Shown piece after piece: positions 25,404-34,449 of a stretch of 64,000 nt of DNA (positions within the stretch are counted from its first letter, which is position 1; each line of letters begins with the position of its first letter). Made by a program: the position numbers and the translations under genes. The notes beneath the pieces were generated by a model. It had not been told where the DNA came from. It ran no database searches and saw only the letters and a program-made list of their open reading frames with translations. The stretch spans positions 1 to 64,000 of the forward strand of contig NZ_MVHJ01000011.1 in the NCBI RefSeq assembly GCF_002086115.1. The letters run 5' to 3'. Source of the stretch: Mycolicibacterium bacteremicum (GTDB lineage Bacteria; Actinomycetota; Actinomycetes; Mycobacteriales; Mycobacteriaceae).

Positions 25404-27119
25404 ATGGTCTACCGCATCAGCCGGGCCCGCTACGCCGAGCTCTACGGGCCGACAACCGGGGACCGGGTGCGCCTGGCCGACACCGAACTGCTGGCCCGCG
25501 TCGAGGCCGACGCAACGGTCTACGGCGACGAGGCCGTGTTCGGCGGCGGTAAGACCATGCGCGAGGGCATGGCGGTGCACGGCGATGTGACCCACGCCGA
25601 CGGTGCGCTCGACTTCGTCATCACCAACGCGCTGATCATTGACGCGGTGCTGGGAATACGTAAGGCCGACATCGGGATCCGCGACGGCCGGATCGTCGGT
25701 ATCGGCAAGGCCGGCAACCCGCGCACCATGGACGGGGTGGACCCGGAGCTGATCATCGGGGCGGGCACCGACATCCGCTCCGGGGAGGGCATGATCGCCA
25801 CCGCGGGCGCCATCGACGTGCATGTGCACTTCGACAGCGCCGGCCTGGTCGAGGAGGCCATCTCCAGCGGTATCACCACGATGATCGGCGGTGGGCTGGG
25901 CCCGGTCACGGTCGGTATCACCTCATCGGGGCCGACCAACCTGGCCCGCATGCTGCGGGCCGCCGAGGCCTTCCCGATGAACTTCGGCTTCATCGGCAAC
26001 GGCAGCGCCTCGAGCACCGCACCGCTGATCGAGCAGGGGCTGGCCGGCGCGATCGGCTACAAGATCCACGAGGACTGGGGTGCCACCCCGGCCGCGATCC
26101 GGGCCTCCCTGGACGCCGGTGATGAACTGGACCTCCAGGTGCAGATCCACACCGACACCCTCAACGAGTCCGGGTTCTATGAGGACACCATGGCCGCGAT
26201 CGGCGGCCGGGCCATCCACACCTACCACGCCGAGGGTGCCGGCGGTGGTCACGCGCCCGACATCATGCAGGTGGTGGGTGAACCGTACTGCCTGCCGTCC
26301 TCGACGAACCCGACGAACCCGTACACGCTGAACACCTTCGACGAGCACCTCGACATGGTGATGGTGTGCCACCACCTGAACCCGCGCATCCCCGAGGATG
26401 TGGCGTTCGCCGAATCCCGGATCCGGCGCGAGACCATCGCCGCCGAGGATGTGCTGCACGACCTCGGGGCCATCTCGGCGATGGGGTCCGATTCCCAGGG
26501 CATGGGCCGGATCGGCGAGACCATTGCGCGCACCTGGCAATTGGCCTCCCATATGCGGGCCACCCGCGGCGCGCTGCCCGCCGACGAGGGCACCGGCGCC
26601 GACAACGCCCGGATCCTGCGGTACATCGCCAAGTTGACCATCAACCCCGCCCGGCTGTTCGGGATCGATCACGAGGTCGGCTCACTGGAACCGGGCAAGC
26701 TCGCCGATATCGTGCTGTGGGAACCGAAGTTCTTCGGCATCCGGCCCGAGGTGGTGTTCAAGGGCGGCTTCCCGGCCTGGTCGGTGATGGGTGAGGCCAA
26801 CGCCTCGCTGATGACGTGCGAACCGCTGAAGTATCGGCCGCAGTGGGCGGCATTCGGACAGACCCCCAGCGATGTGTCGGTGAACTTCGTGGCCGCCGCG
26901 GCGGTCGACGCCGGTCTCGGTGCGCGGCTCGGGTTGCAGACCCCGCTGGTCGCCTGCCGCGGCTCCCGGGCGCTCACCAAGGCCGACCTGCTGCACAACG
27001 ACTACCTGCCCGATATCCGGATCGAGCCCGACACCTACCGGGTGATCGTGGACGGGCAACTGTGCCAGAGCGTGCCGATGACGTCGGTGCCGCTGGGCCG
27101 CCGCTACACGCTGAAATAG
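25404..27119 (+). CDS. ureC: Urease catalytic alpha subunit UreC
   Basis: This 571-aa nickel metallohydrolase has all ligands: HVH at residues 140-142, the carbamylated Lys at 220 in [24 protein letters not shown], the flap [20 protein letters not shown], and Asp363 in SDSQGMGR. The length is normal for the family. ATG 25404 follows GGGGAGCTGAG and is 1 bp after the ureAB stop. A longer in-frame ATG upstream lies inside ureAB. Confidence 0.97.
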   Translation: MVYRISRARYAELYGPTTGDRVRLADTELLARVEADATVYGDEAVFGGGKTMREGMAVHGDVTHADGALDFVITNALIIDAVLGIRKADIGIRDGRIVGIGKAGNPRTMDGVDPELIIGAGTDIRSGEGMIATAGAIDVHVHFDSAGLVEEAISSGITTMIGGGLGPVTVGITSSGPTNLARMLRAAEAFPMNFGFIGNGSASSTAPLIEQGLAGAIGYKIHEDWGATPAAIRASLDAGDELDLQVQIHTDTLNESGFYEDTMAAIGGRAIHTYHAEGAGGGHAPDIMQVVGEPYCLPSSTNPTNPYTLNTFDEHLDMVMVCHHLNPRIPEDVAFAESRIRRETIAAEDVLHDLGAISAMGSDSQGMGRIGETIARTWQLASHMRATRGALPADEGTGADNARILRYIAKLTINPARLFGIDHEVGSLEPGKLADIVLWEPKFFGIRPEVVFKGGFPAWSVMGEANASLMTCEPLKYRPQWAAFGQTPSDVSVNFVAAAAVDAGLGARLGLQTPLVACRGSRALTKADLLHNDYLPDIRIEPDTYRVIVDGQLCQSVPMTSVPLGRRYTLK

Positions 27120-27130
27120 GGAGGAAGACG

Positions 27131-27748
27131 ATGAGTGAGGTGCTCCGCATCGGCATCGGCGGTCCGGTCGGTTCGGGGAAGACCCGCCTGGTGGAAACGC
27201 TGGTGCCGCAACTGATCCGACGCGGCCTCGGGGTCGCGGTGATCACCAACGACCTGGTCACCGACGAGGACGCCCAGCGGGTGCGGCGCAGCGGGGTCAT
27301 CGACCCGGCCCGGGTGCTGGCCGTGGAGACCGGTGCCTGCCCGCACACCGCGATCCGCGAGGATCCGTCGGCCAACCTGGCCGCCGCGCGCCGGCTGGCC
27401 GCCGAGTTCGACGATCTGGACCTGATCCTGATCGAATCCGGTGGGGACAACCTGGCCGCGACATTCACCTCCGATCTGGTCGACTACTGGATCTTCGTCA
27501 TCGACACCGCCGGCGGTGACGACATCCCCCGCAAGAAGGGCATCGGTCTGCTGCAGGCGGATCTGCTGGTGGTCAACAAGATCGACCTGGCCGATCTGGT
27601 GGGCGCGGACCTGGAACGGATGCGTCGCGACTGCGCGGTGGCCCGGCCGGTCAAACCGACGCTGTTCACCGATCTGCGGTCGGGCGCCGGCCTGGACGCC
27701 CTGACCGAGGAGCTGCTGCGCGGTGTCATGCTCACGGCCCGCACGTGA
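27131..27748 (+). CDS. ureG: Urease accessory GTPase UreG
   Basis: This 205-aa SIMIBI GTPase has P-loop GGPVGSGKT at residues 10-18, the metal-binding [13 protein letters not shown] (Cys-Pro-His), [11 protein letters not shown], and guanine-specificity [10 protein letters not shown]. It powers Ni insertion into UreC with UreD/F/E. The RBS GGGAGGAAG lies just before ATG 27131. Confidence 0.95.
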   Translation: MSEVLRIGIGGPVGSGKTRLVETLVPQLIRRGLGVAVITNDLVTDEDAQRVRRSGVIDPARVLAVETGACPHTAIREDPSANLAAARRLAAEFDDLDLILIESGGDNLAATFTSDLVDYWIFVIDTAGGDDIPRKKGIGLLQADLLVVNKIDLADLVGADLERMRRDCAVARPVKPTLFTDLRSGAGLDALTEELLRGVMLTART

Positions 27749-28551
27749 TCGCACCCGGTGAGCTGAGCCTGCGCACCGTGGCCGACGCCACGGGCACGAC
27801 CCGGGTCGCCGGGTTGCGGCAGCGGTACCCGCAGCGGGTGACGATGGCGTTGCACGCCGATGCCGCCTATCCGCGCGCGGCGACATTGTGTGTGCAGAGC
27901 CCCAGCGGCGGCACCTTCTCCGATGACGATCTGCACACCAGCGTGCAGTGCGCGGACGGCACCCACCTGCAGCTGACCAGTCAGGCCGCCACCCAGGTGT
28001 TCGCCGGCGGCGGGCCGGGGGCCCGGCACCGGCTGCGGTTCGGCGTGCAGTCCGCGGCGGTGCTGGAATACCGACCCAAAACGATCATCCCGCAGGCTGA
28101 TTCGGCCTTCACCCAGGACCTCGCGGTGGACGTCGCGCCGGGCGGGATGTATTTCGGCTGGGATGCCATCGCGGCGGGCCGGATCGCGCACGGCGAACGG
28201 TTCCGCTACGCCGCGGTCGACAGTTCGTTCACCGTGCGGGTGGCGGGCCGGACGGTGGCGCGCGACCGTCAGCTCATCACCGCGGGCGCCGGCGTCGCCG
28301 CCGACTACCTGGCCACCGCGCTGATCGTCGCCCCCGGCCAGGATGTCGCCGCCGTGCTGACCGCTGTCCGCGTGGCGCTGACCGGGCACCGAGACATCGA
28401 CGGCGGGGCCGGCGAACTCCCGTTCGGCGCCGGGGTTTTCGTGCGGTTGCTGGCCGGTGACGCACCGGCGCTGGACGCCGTCCAGCGGGCCGTCCACACC
28501 GCGGCGCGCACCGCGCTGCCGATCCCACCGAAGCAAAGGAGCGCCTCGTGA
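27745..28551 (+). CDS. ureD: Urease accessory protein UreD
   Basis: The 268-aa UreD/UreH family member carries [31 protein letters not shown] and [17 protein letters not shown], the usual family blocks, and later [17 protein letters not shown]. It bridges UreFG to the apo-urease. GTG 27745 overlaps the ureG stop (GTGA). Confidence 0.88.
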   Translation: MIAPGELSLRTVADATGTTRVAGLRQRYPQRVTMALHADAAYPRAATLCVQSPSGGTFSDDDLHTSVQCADGTHLQLTSQAATQVFAGGGPGARHRLRFGVQSAAVLEYRPKTIIPQADSAFTQDLAVDVAPGGMYFGWDAIAAGRIAHGERFRYAAVDSSFTVRVAGRTVARDRQLITAGAGVAADYLATALIVAPGQDVAAVLTAVRVALTGHRDIDGGAGELPFGAGVFVRLLAGDAPALDAVQRAVHTAARTALPIPPKQRSAS

Positions 28552-29027
28552 TAGCCGATACCGTCCTCGGATCCGTCGATGACCCGGTGTTCGCCGACCG
28601 GCGGCGCCATCACGTGGACATCGGGTGGGGCGATGCGGGTAAGCACCGCCAGCTGGTGACCGCCGATACCGGAATCGAGGTGCGAATCATGTTGCCCCGC
28701 GGTGCCTTTCTGCGCCATGGGGCGGTGATCGCCGACGACGGTGGTGATGTCGTGGTGGTCCGCCGGCCCGCCGAACCGGCCATCCGGGTCCGCTTCGCCG
28801 ACAATTCCGCGCGCGCCATGCTGCTGCTCGGACACCTGCTGGGCAATCAGCACGCACCGGTCGATGTCGATGAGGACGCCGTGACCGTCCCGCTGTTCAC
28901 CAGTGCCGACGCCGCCCGCGAGATGCTCGCCGGGATCGGGGTGGTGGGCGAGGTGATCGAGATGGCCCTGGCCGGGCACGGCTGGGCACGGACCTCCGCG
29001 GATGACCATGCCGGCCATCACCACTGA
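28548..29027 (+). CDS. ureE: Urease accessory nickel metallochaperone UreE
   Basis: The 159-aa protein has LLLGHLLGNQHAPVDVDEDAVTVPL, the UreE core around the metal-binding His of GNQH, and a short His-rich tail (DDHAGHHH) for Ni storage. GTG 28548 overlaps the ureD stop. M. tuberculosis lacks ureE in its operon as recalled, so the presence here is a difference. Confidence 0.88.
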   Translation: MIADTVLGSVDDPVFADRRRHHVDIGWGDAGKHRQLVTADTGIEVRIMLPRGAFLRHGAVIADDGGDVVVVRRPAEPAIRVRFADNSARAMLLLGHLLGNQHAPVDVDEDAVTVPLFTSADAAREMLAGIGVVGEVIEMALAGHGWARTSADDHAGHHH

Positions 29028-29703
29028 ATCCGCCACCGCGCTTGCGCTGTGGCTGCAGCTGCACGACAGCGCCTTCCCGGCCGGCCGGATGGTGCACAGT
29101 CACGGACTGGAGGAATGGTTGTCGAATAGGCCGGATGCCGACTCCGCGGAAATCGAGGCGGCGGTGTGCGGCCATCTGCGGCACGGTTTCGCGACATTGG
29201 ACGCCACCATCACCGCACATGCCTGGGCCGCCACCGATCTGGCCGCGCTGACCGCCCTGGATGAGCTGACCGCCACCTACAAGCTTTTCGGCAACGCGCG
29301 GACGGCGTCGGTGTCGGCGGGCAGGCAGTTGGCCGCCACGGCCTGCGATATCGGGATCGGCGGGCAGCACCGCTATCTGCATGCCGTGCTGGACTCCGCG
29401 ACCCCGGGGCATGCCGCCGTGGTGGACGGCGTGGTGCAGGCGGTACTGGCCGTGCCGCGGCAGGTGGCGGTGCTGGGTGTGCTGCGGTCGATGATGGCCT
29501 CGATGCTCAGCGCGGCGGTCCGCCTCGGCAGGCTCGGGCCGCTGCAGAGTCAGCGCATCCAGCTGCGCAATGCCGATGCGGTGACCGAATGGGCCGACGC
29601 GGCCTGCCGCCGTCCGCTGTCGGAGTTGAGCAGCCTGTCCCCCGCGCTGGAGATCAGCGGTATGCGGCACGAGGAACGGACGGCGCGATTGTTCGCGACC
29701 TGA
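29002..29703 (+). CDS. ureF: Urease accessory protein UreF
   Basis: This 233-aa all-helical protein has LWLQLHDSAFPAGRMVHSHG and LEEWLSN at the N-terminus, and FGNARTASVSAGRQL and LGPLQSQRIQLRNAD near the middle and end. UreF gates UreG GTPase activity. The start may be ATG 29002 or ATG 29008. Both overlap ureE by about 20-26 bp, and no RBS separates them. It is the last gene of the operon. The convergent XRE gene ends 3 bp away, with no room for a terminator. Confidence 0.9.
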   Translation: MTMPAITTESATALALWLQLHDSAFPAGRMVHSHGLEEWLSNRPDADSAEIEAAVCGHLRHGFATLDATITAHAWAATDLAALTALDELTATYKLFGNARTASVSAGRQLAATACDIGIGGQHRYLHAVLDSATPGHAAVVDGVVQAVLAVPRQVAVLGVLRSMMASMLSAAVRLGRLGPLQSQRIQLRNADAVTEWADAACRRPLSELSSLSPALEISGMRHEERTARLFAT

Positions 29704-29706
29704 GGA

Positions 29707-30474
29707 TCAGTCGATGACCGAGAACATCACGATGGTCTGGTCCCGGTGCGGATCCATCAGCGCGTCACACGACAGCGTGAGATGACCCCGCTGCGGGTGG
29801 TCGAGCCGCTTGATCATGTGCGTGGTGTTGACCACGGTGGCATCGGACCACAACGCGGCGAAATCCGGGCTGCGACTCCGTAGCACGTCGATGAGTTGCC
29901 GGGTCAGGTGGTCCCGCGGATACCGGGCGGCGGTGGCGCGCAGTTGGCCCGCCACCATCCGGGAGAACTCCTCGGCCTCGCTCATCCCGTAATGGCCCTT
30001 CTCCGAGAGGAAGTGGCGGCGGGCGATATTGCGATCGGTGGGCGGGAGGGCGCCGAAATCCTCCATCAGATCCGCGGCCGCGGCGTTCCAGGCGAGGATG
30101 TCGAAGCGCGCGCTGAGCACCATGGCGGCGGTGGCGCCCAGTCCGGTGATGAGTTCGGCGACGCTGGGACTCAGTTCGGTGCTCGGCGACTCACCCCAGG
30201 GCACGTTGCGCCCGACGAGCTGGAACAGATGCCTGCGTTCGTCGGCGTCCAGGCGCAGGGCACCGGCCACCGCGTCGAGCACCTGTTCGGAGGGGCCGCT
30301 GCCGCGGGCACGTTCCAGGTTGGTGTAGTGCTCGACGGAGATGTGCGCCAGCGTGGCGACCTCCGAGCGTCGCAGTCCACTGGTGCGCCGACCCGTCACG
30401 GTGAACCCGAACGCCGCCGGGTCGCGGTTCTCCCGGATCGCGCGCAGGAAGTCGCCGGCCGCCTGTCCGTCCAT
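29707..30474 (-). CDS. XRE-family regulator with MmyB-like ligand-binding domain
   Basis: This 255-aa protein has an N-terminal HTH (TSGLRRSEVATLAHISVEHY then TNLERARG) and a C-terminal MmyB-type domain (ILAWNAAAADLMEDFG ... HPQRGHLTLSCDAL). Such proteins bind a fatty-acid-like ligand in a PAS-like fold and often control a neighbouring oxidoreductase, here probably the SDR gene just upstream on the same strand. ATG 30474 is chosen because the longer frame overlaps the SDR gene. Confidence 0.87.
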   Translation of the reverse strand: MDGQAAGDFLRAIRENRDPAAFGFTVTGRRTSGLRRSEVATLAHISVEHYTNLERARGSGPSEQVLDAVAGALRLDADERRHLFQLVGRNVPWGESPSTELSPSVAELITGLGATAAMVLSARFDILAWNAAAADLMEDFGALPPTDRNIARRHFLSEKGHYGMSEAEEFSRMVAGQLRATAARYPRDHLTRQLIDVLRSRSPDFAALWSDATVVNTTHMIKRLDHPQRGHLTLSCDALMDPHRDQTIVMFSVID

Positions 30475-30506
30475 TCGTCGATGGTGACACGGCGGCCGGG
30501 TCGCCA

Positions 30507-31247
30507 TCACCACGGCACGAGCTCCCCCTGGTCGCTGAGGAACTGACCCGTCCGGGATCGTTCGGCCAGCGCGATCGCGACGATGCCGGCCGCGCCCTCG
30601 GCCGGATCGCCGGCACCCTCCATCGGTTGGCCGTTGTTCAGACCGGTGGAGCGGTATCCCGGACTCACCGAGAGCACCGAGATGTCCTCCCGGGCGAGCT
30701 CTTTGGCGTAGAGCACCGTCAGCATGTCCAGGGCGCTCTTGGACGCCTGGTACGCGGCCGCCGCCACATCACTGTGCGGCCAGTCCGGATCGCTGACCAG
30801 CCGGGCCGATCCGAGCTCACTGGAGACATTCAGGATGCGGGCCCGCCCGGATGCTCGTAGCACCGGCAGGAAGGCGTTGATGACGGCAGACACGCCGGCG
30901 ACGTTGGTGTCGATGGTCTGCAGGATCGCCGCGCGGCTCACCTGGGAGGCGGGCAGGCCGTCGCCGACGATTGCGGCATTGTTGATCAGGATGTCGAGTC
31001 GGCCATGGGTCCGGGTGACATGCTCGGCCGCGGCGGTGATGGTGCGGTCGTCGGTGACGTCGAGGGCCAGCACCTCGACATCGAGTCCGTCGGCTGCCAG
31101 CTTCTCGGCCGCCGCGTGCCCGCGCTCCGGGTTGCGGGCCGCCAGCAGCACCCGGGCACCCGCTCCGGACAGCTGTTGTGCGAGATGGAAACCGATGCCG
31201 GCGTTCGCGCCGGTCACCAGGACGATCGGGTTCTCAGTTGTGGTCAT
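30507..31247 (-). CDS. Short-chain dehydrogenase/reductase
   Basis: This 246-aa classical SDR has TGANAGIGFHLAQQL at residues 13-27, INNAAIVG, catalytic Ser in NVSSELGSARLV and the Tyr-x3-Lys pair in AAYQASKSALD. It lacks a signal peptide. It ends 33 bp before the XRE regulator gene, so a small regulator-enzyme unit is likely. The substrate is unknown. Confidence 0.9.
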   Translation of the reverse strand: MTTTENPIVLVTGANAGIGFHLAQQLSGAGARVLLAARNPERGHAAAEKLAADGLDVEVLALDVTDDRTITAAAEHVTRTHGRLDILINNAAIVGDGLPASQVSRAAILQTIDTNVAGVSAVINAFLPVLRASGRARILNVSSELGSARLVSDPDWPHSDVAAAAYQASKSALDMLTVLYAKELAREDISVLSVSPGYRSTGLNNGQPMEGAGDPAEGAAGIVAIALAERSRTGQFLSDQGELVPW

Positions 31248-31325
31248 GTACCCATCACAGCGCGCGGCGCCGGGGACAGGGAGTCAGAACATGTACCCCT
31301 CCGCCGGGGAATAAAGGGCCGCTGC

Positions 31326-32240
31326 TCAGCCGACCGTCAGCGCCGCCTTGCCCGCCACCCGCCTGCCGAGCAGGGCGTCGATCGCGGCGTCGAGATTGTC
31401 CCAGGAATCGCGGTAACCCACCTGGGCATCCAACTCCGAACGGCCGGCCAGATCGAGGACGTATTGCAAGTCCGCACCCACCGGCCAGGTCGTCATGAAG
31501 GACTCGATGCCGTTGTTCTTCCTGGCCATCCGCGCCGCCTCGAAGTCGATGACCGACGGCTCGCCGGAGGCCGCGCCGACCGAGATCACCGTGCCGCCAT
31601 CCTCGAGAAGCGCGTATGCATCGGAAAGCATTGTGCCGCCGACGTGTTCGAGCACACCGTGCACCGGCGCGACGCCATCGAGACCGACGACGACCTCCTC
31701 GGCGCCGAGCTCGCGCAATCCGGCGCCGCGCTGCGGGCTGCCGACCACGGCGACCACGTGCGCACCGGCGCGGGCCGCCAGCTGCACCGCCACCCGGCCC
31801 ACGCCGCCGGACGCCCCGGTGATCAGCACCCGCTTGCCGAGCACCGGGCCCAGCCTGCGGATGATCTGCACGGCGGTGACCCCCACGACCGGTAGGGCGG
31901 CCGCTGTCTCGAAATCGAGCGAATCCGGTATCACCGCAACGTTGTCCGCTGCGAGTACCCGGCGCTGCGCCCAGCCCTGCGACCAGGCCGCACCGGCCAC
32001 CCGGGTGCCCACCGGCGGGCCGGACCCGTCGGCCGCCGCAGTCACGACGATCCCGGCACTGTCCCAGCCGGGGATGTCGCCGGGGTGCTCGGCGTTGTCG
32101 CCGTACTTGACCTCGCCGAAGTTCAGCGAGATCGCCTTGACCTCGATCAGCAGCTCGTCGGGCGCCGACGATACCGGGTCAGCCACCTCGGCGTGCGCGA
32201 AGTTGTTTCGTGCGTCCGGGTCGAAGACGATGGCGCGCAT
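31326..32240 (-). CDS. Zinc-type/quinone oxidoreductase-like MDR family protein
   Basis: This 304-aa medium-chain dehydrogenase/reductase has an N-terminal GroES-like domain (KAISLNFGEVKYGDNAEHPG, GWDSAGIVV) and an NADPH-binding ITGASGGVGRVAVQLAARAG. No structural or catalytic Zn cysteines are seen, so it is closer to NADPH:quinone or enoyl reductases. ATG 32240 overlaps the RidA stop (ATGA), which indicates co-translation with RidA. Confidence 0.88.
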   Translation of the reverse strand: MRAIVFDPDARNNFAHAEVADPVSSAPDELLIEVKAISLNFGEVKYGDNAEHPGDIPGWDSAGIVVTAAADGSGPPVGTRVAGAAWSQGWAQRRVLAADNVAVIPDSLDFETAAALPVVGVTAVQIIRRLGPVLGKRVLITGASGGVGRVAVQLAARAGAHVVAVVGSPQRGAGLRELGAEEVVVGLDGVAPVHGVLEHVGGTMLSDAYALLEDGGTVISVGAASGEPSVIDFEAARMARKNNGIESFMTTWPVGADLQYVLDLAGRSELDAQVGYRDSWDNLDAAIDALLGRRVAGKAALTVG

Positions 32241-32671
32241 CAGTTCTCGACCACCGCGGTGACCCGGATCTCGAAGCGCATCTGCGGCGCCCCGAGTGCC
32301 GTGACGCCGGTTTCGGTCCAGATGGGGGCGCGGTCGGGCATCCGCCTGCGCATCTGGTCGATCACGATGGCGTTGTGGGCGTCGAAGTCCTCGGTGGGTG
32401 GCGCCAGCACGTGATAGGTGTTCACGTGCACCACATCACCCCACGCGGCGCCGGCCGCCGCGAGGACCGCCCCGACGTTGTCGAAGGCCCGGTCGATCTC
32501 GGCCTCGAGTGTCTCGGGGAAGTTCAGGTCGTCATCCCAACCACCCTGACCGGAGATCTCGACGCGGTCGCCGATACGGACCGCCTGGTGATAGTGCCGT
32601 TCCGCCAGGGCCGTTTCGCCCCAGCCCGGGGTGGCAAAGAACTGGACTTTCGAGTTTTTGACTTCACGCAT
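32240..32671 (-). CDS. RidA-family protein (reactive intermediate/enamine deaminase-like)
   Basis: This 143-aa RidA fold protein has VEISGQGGWDDD, a FDNVGAVLAAAGAAWGDVVHVNTY helix-strand unit, and C-terminal GAPQMRFEIRVTAVVEN. The usual catalytic Arg of strict RidA (R in IR-x-E) is approximated by RFEIRVTA. It may handle enamines/imines or another ligand. ATG 32671 is 7 nt after TACGTT (minus strand, 32679-32684), giving a leaderless start, and this start codon is inside a palindrome bound presumably by the divergent MarR. Confidence 0.82.
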   Translation of the reverse strand: MREVKNSKVQFFATPGWGETALAERHYHQAVRIGDRVEISGQGGWDDDLNFPETLEAEIDRAFDNVGAVLAAAGAAWGDVVHVNTYHVLAPPTEDFDAHNAIVIDQMRRRMPDRAPIWTETGVTALGAPQMRFEIRVTAVVEN

Positions 32672-32711
32672 GAAGTCAAACGTACACGCGATGACTTCAC
32701 GCGTAAAGTCA
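32659..32711. promoter_or_regulatory. Two-site MarR operator over divergent leaderless promoters
   Basis: Two palindromes lie 33 bp apart (three helical turns): TGACTTCA-cgca-TGAAGTCA (32659-32678, perfect arms) and TGACTTCA-cgcg-TAAAGTCA (32692-32711, one mismatch). The first contains the RidA start codon. The second contains the MarR -10 TAAAGT (32704-32709). The minus -10 TACGTT is at 32679-32684. Binding would block both promoters. Confidence 0.75.
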
Positions 32712-32716
32712 TCGGG

Positions 32717-33196
32717 ATGGCGCGCACCGATGACACCCCGTGGCTGAACCAGGATGAGAAGGATGCCTGGACCGGTCTGGTCTCGCTGATGCTGCTGCTG
32801 CCGGGGAAGCTGGAGGCCCCGCTGCGCCAGGTGGACCTCACGCTGTTCGAGTACCTCACGCTCAGCCACATCTCCGACGCCCCGGACCGCCGGATCCGGA
32901 TGAGCGAGTTGGCCTTCCTGGCTAACGGCTCGCTGTCACGACTGTCCAACGTGGTCAAGCGATTCGAGCAGCGCGGCTGGGTGACCCGCTCCCCCGATCC
33001 CGAGGACGGCCGGTACACGCTGGCGACCCTCACCGAACCCGGCTACCGACTGGTGGTCGAGGCGGCGCCGATCCACGTGCGCGCGGTGCGCGAGTTGGTC
33101 CTCGATCCACTGACCGCCGGCGATCTCGCGGCGCTCACCCGGATCGCCGCCAAGCTGCGGGTGGTGTCACCGGGTTTCAAGGGCCAGCACGGCTGA
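32717..33196 (+). CDS. MarR family transcriptional regulator
   Basis: This 159-aa winged-helix protein has LTLFEYLTLSHISDAPDRR, recognition region MSELAFLANGSLSRLSNVVK and wing SPDPEDGRYTLATLT. ATG 32717 is 7 nt after TAAAGT (32704-32709). It is divergent from the RidA-MDR operon with two palindromes in between, so it is probably a repressor of that operon and of itself, responding to an electrophile or small phenolic compound (inference). Confidence 0.9.
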   Translation: MARTDDTPWLNQDEKDAWTGLVSLMLLLPGKLEAPLRQVDLTLFEYLTLSHISDAPDRRIRMSELAFLANGSLSRLSNVVKRFEQRGWVTRSPDPEDGRYTLATLTEPGYRLVVEAAPIHVRAVRELVLDPLTAGDLAALTRIAAKLRVVSPGFKGQHG

Positions 33197-33211
33197 GTAG
33201 GCTCACCGAAT

Positions 33212-34369
33212 ATGACCGTCTCCCGGCTACAGCCCTACGCGGTGACGATCTTCGCGGAGATGTCGGCGCTGGCCGCCAAGATCGGCGCCGTGAACCTCGG
33301 GCAGGGTTTCCCCGACGAGGACGGGCCGGCCGGCATGCTGAAGGTCGCCCAGGACGCCATCGCCGACGGGATCAACCAGTACCCGCCCGGGCTCGGTATC
33401 CCGGCCCTGCGGACGGCGATCGCCGCGCAGCGCCGGCGCCGGTATGGCATCGAGTACGACCCGGACACCGAGGTGCTGGTGACCGTCGGCGCCACCGAGG
33501 CGATCGCGGCCGCCCTGCTCGGTCTGGTGGAGCCCGGCTCCGAGGTCCTCGTCATCGAGCCGTTCTACGACTCCTATTCCCCTGTCATCGCGATGGCCGG
33601 CTGCCACCGGGTCACCGTCCCGCTGGTACCCGCCGGGCGGGGCTTCGCCCTCGACGTCGAGGCGCTGCGCGCCGCGGTCACCCCGCGCACCCGCGCGCTG
33701 CTGCTGAACTCCCCGCACAATCCGACGGGCATGGTGCTCAGCAACGCCGAATTGGCCGCGGTCGCCGCACTGGCGGCCGAACACGATCTGCTGGTCATCA
33801 CCGATGAGGTCTACGAGACGCTGGTCTTCGGCGTCGAACACCGTCCGCTGGCGGGCTATCCGGGCATGGCCGGCCGGACGGTGACGATCTCGAGCGCGGC
33901 CAAGATGTTCAATGCCACCGGCTGGAAGATCGGCTGGGCGTGCGCGGCACCGGACCTGATCGCCGGGGTGCGGGCCGCCAAGCAGTATCTGACGTACGTC
34001 GGCGGGGCGCCGTTCCAGCCGGCCATCGCCTACGCGCTGGACCACGAGGACGACTGGGTGGCCGGTCTGCGGGCCGACCTGGAGGGCAAGCGGAACCGCC
34101 TCGGTGCCGCGCTGACCGACCTCGGCTTCGAGGTGCACGACAGTGCGGGCACCTACTTCCTGTGTGCCGATCCGCGTCCGCTCGGATACACCGACAGCAC
34201 CGCGTTCTGCGCCGAGCTGCCGCACAAGGCCGGGGTGGCGGCCATCCCGATGTCCGCGTTCACGAGCGGTGACAACGGTTGGAATCACCTGGTGCGGTTC
34301 GCGTTCTGCAAGCGCGACGACACCTTGGATGAGGCGATCCGACGCCTCGGGGTGCTCAGGGCATCCTGA
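33212..34369 (+). CDS. dapC: Pyridoxal-phosphate aminotransferase DapC (N-succinyl-diaminopimelate aminotransferase)
   Basis: This 385-aa class I/II PLP enzyme has VNLGQGFPDEDGP at the N-terminus, the VGATEAIAAALLGL block, NSPHNPTGMVLS, ITDEVYETLVF, and PLP-Lys in SSAAKMFNATGWKIGW. The C-terminal RFAFCKRDDTLDEAIRRL matches Rv0858c (DapC), which works in lysine/DAP biosynthesis for peptidoglycan. ATG 33212 is 8 nt after TAGGCT, so it is leaderless. Confidence 0.92.
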   Translation: MTVSRLQPYAVTIFAEMSALAAKIGAVNLGQGFPDEDGPAGMLKVAQDAIADGINQYPPGLGIPALRTAIAAQRRRRYGIEYDPDTEVLVTVGATEAIAAALLGLVEPGSEVLVIEPFYDSYSPVIAMAGCHRVTVPLVPAGRGFALDVEALRAAVTPRTRALLLNSPHNPTGMVLSNAELAAVAALAAEHDLLVITDEVYETLVFGVEHRPLAGYPGMAGRTVTISSAAKMFNATGWKIGWACAAPDLIAGVRAAKQYLTYVGGAPFQPAIAYALDHEDDWVAGLRADLEGKRNRLGAALTDLGFEVHDSAGTYFLCADPRPLGYTDSTAFCAELPHKAGVAAIPMSAFTSGDNGWNHLVRFAFCKRDDTLDEAIRRLGVLRAS

Positions 34370-34389
34370 CACCCGCCGGATGCCGCGAA

Positions 34390-34438
34390 TGAGACGTTGT
34401 TGCGTGAAATCCTTGCCGGACAGCGCAACAACGTCTCA
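34390..34438. terminator. Perfect 15-bp inverted repeat between dapC and the NCS1 permease
   Basis: tgagacgttgttgcg (34390-34404) and its exact complement (34424-34438) flank a 19-nt loop in a convergent gap. The arm resembles that of the element at 46574-46630, so the two may be copies of one element that also acts as a bidirectional terminator. Confidence 0.6.
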
Positions 34439-34449
34439 CTCGGGGAGGT

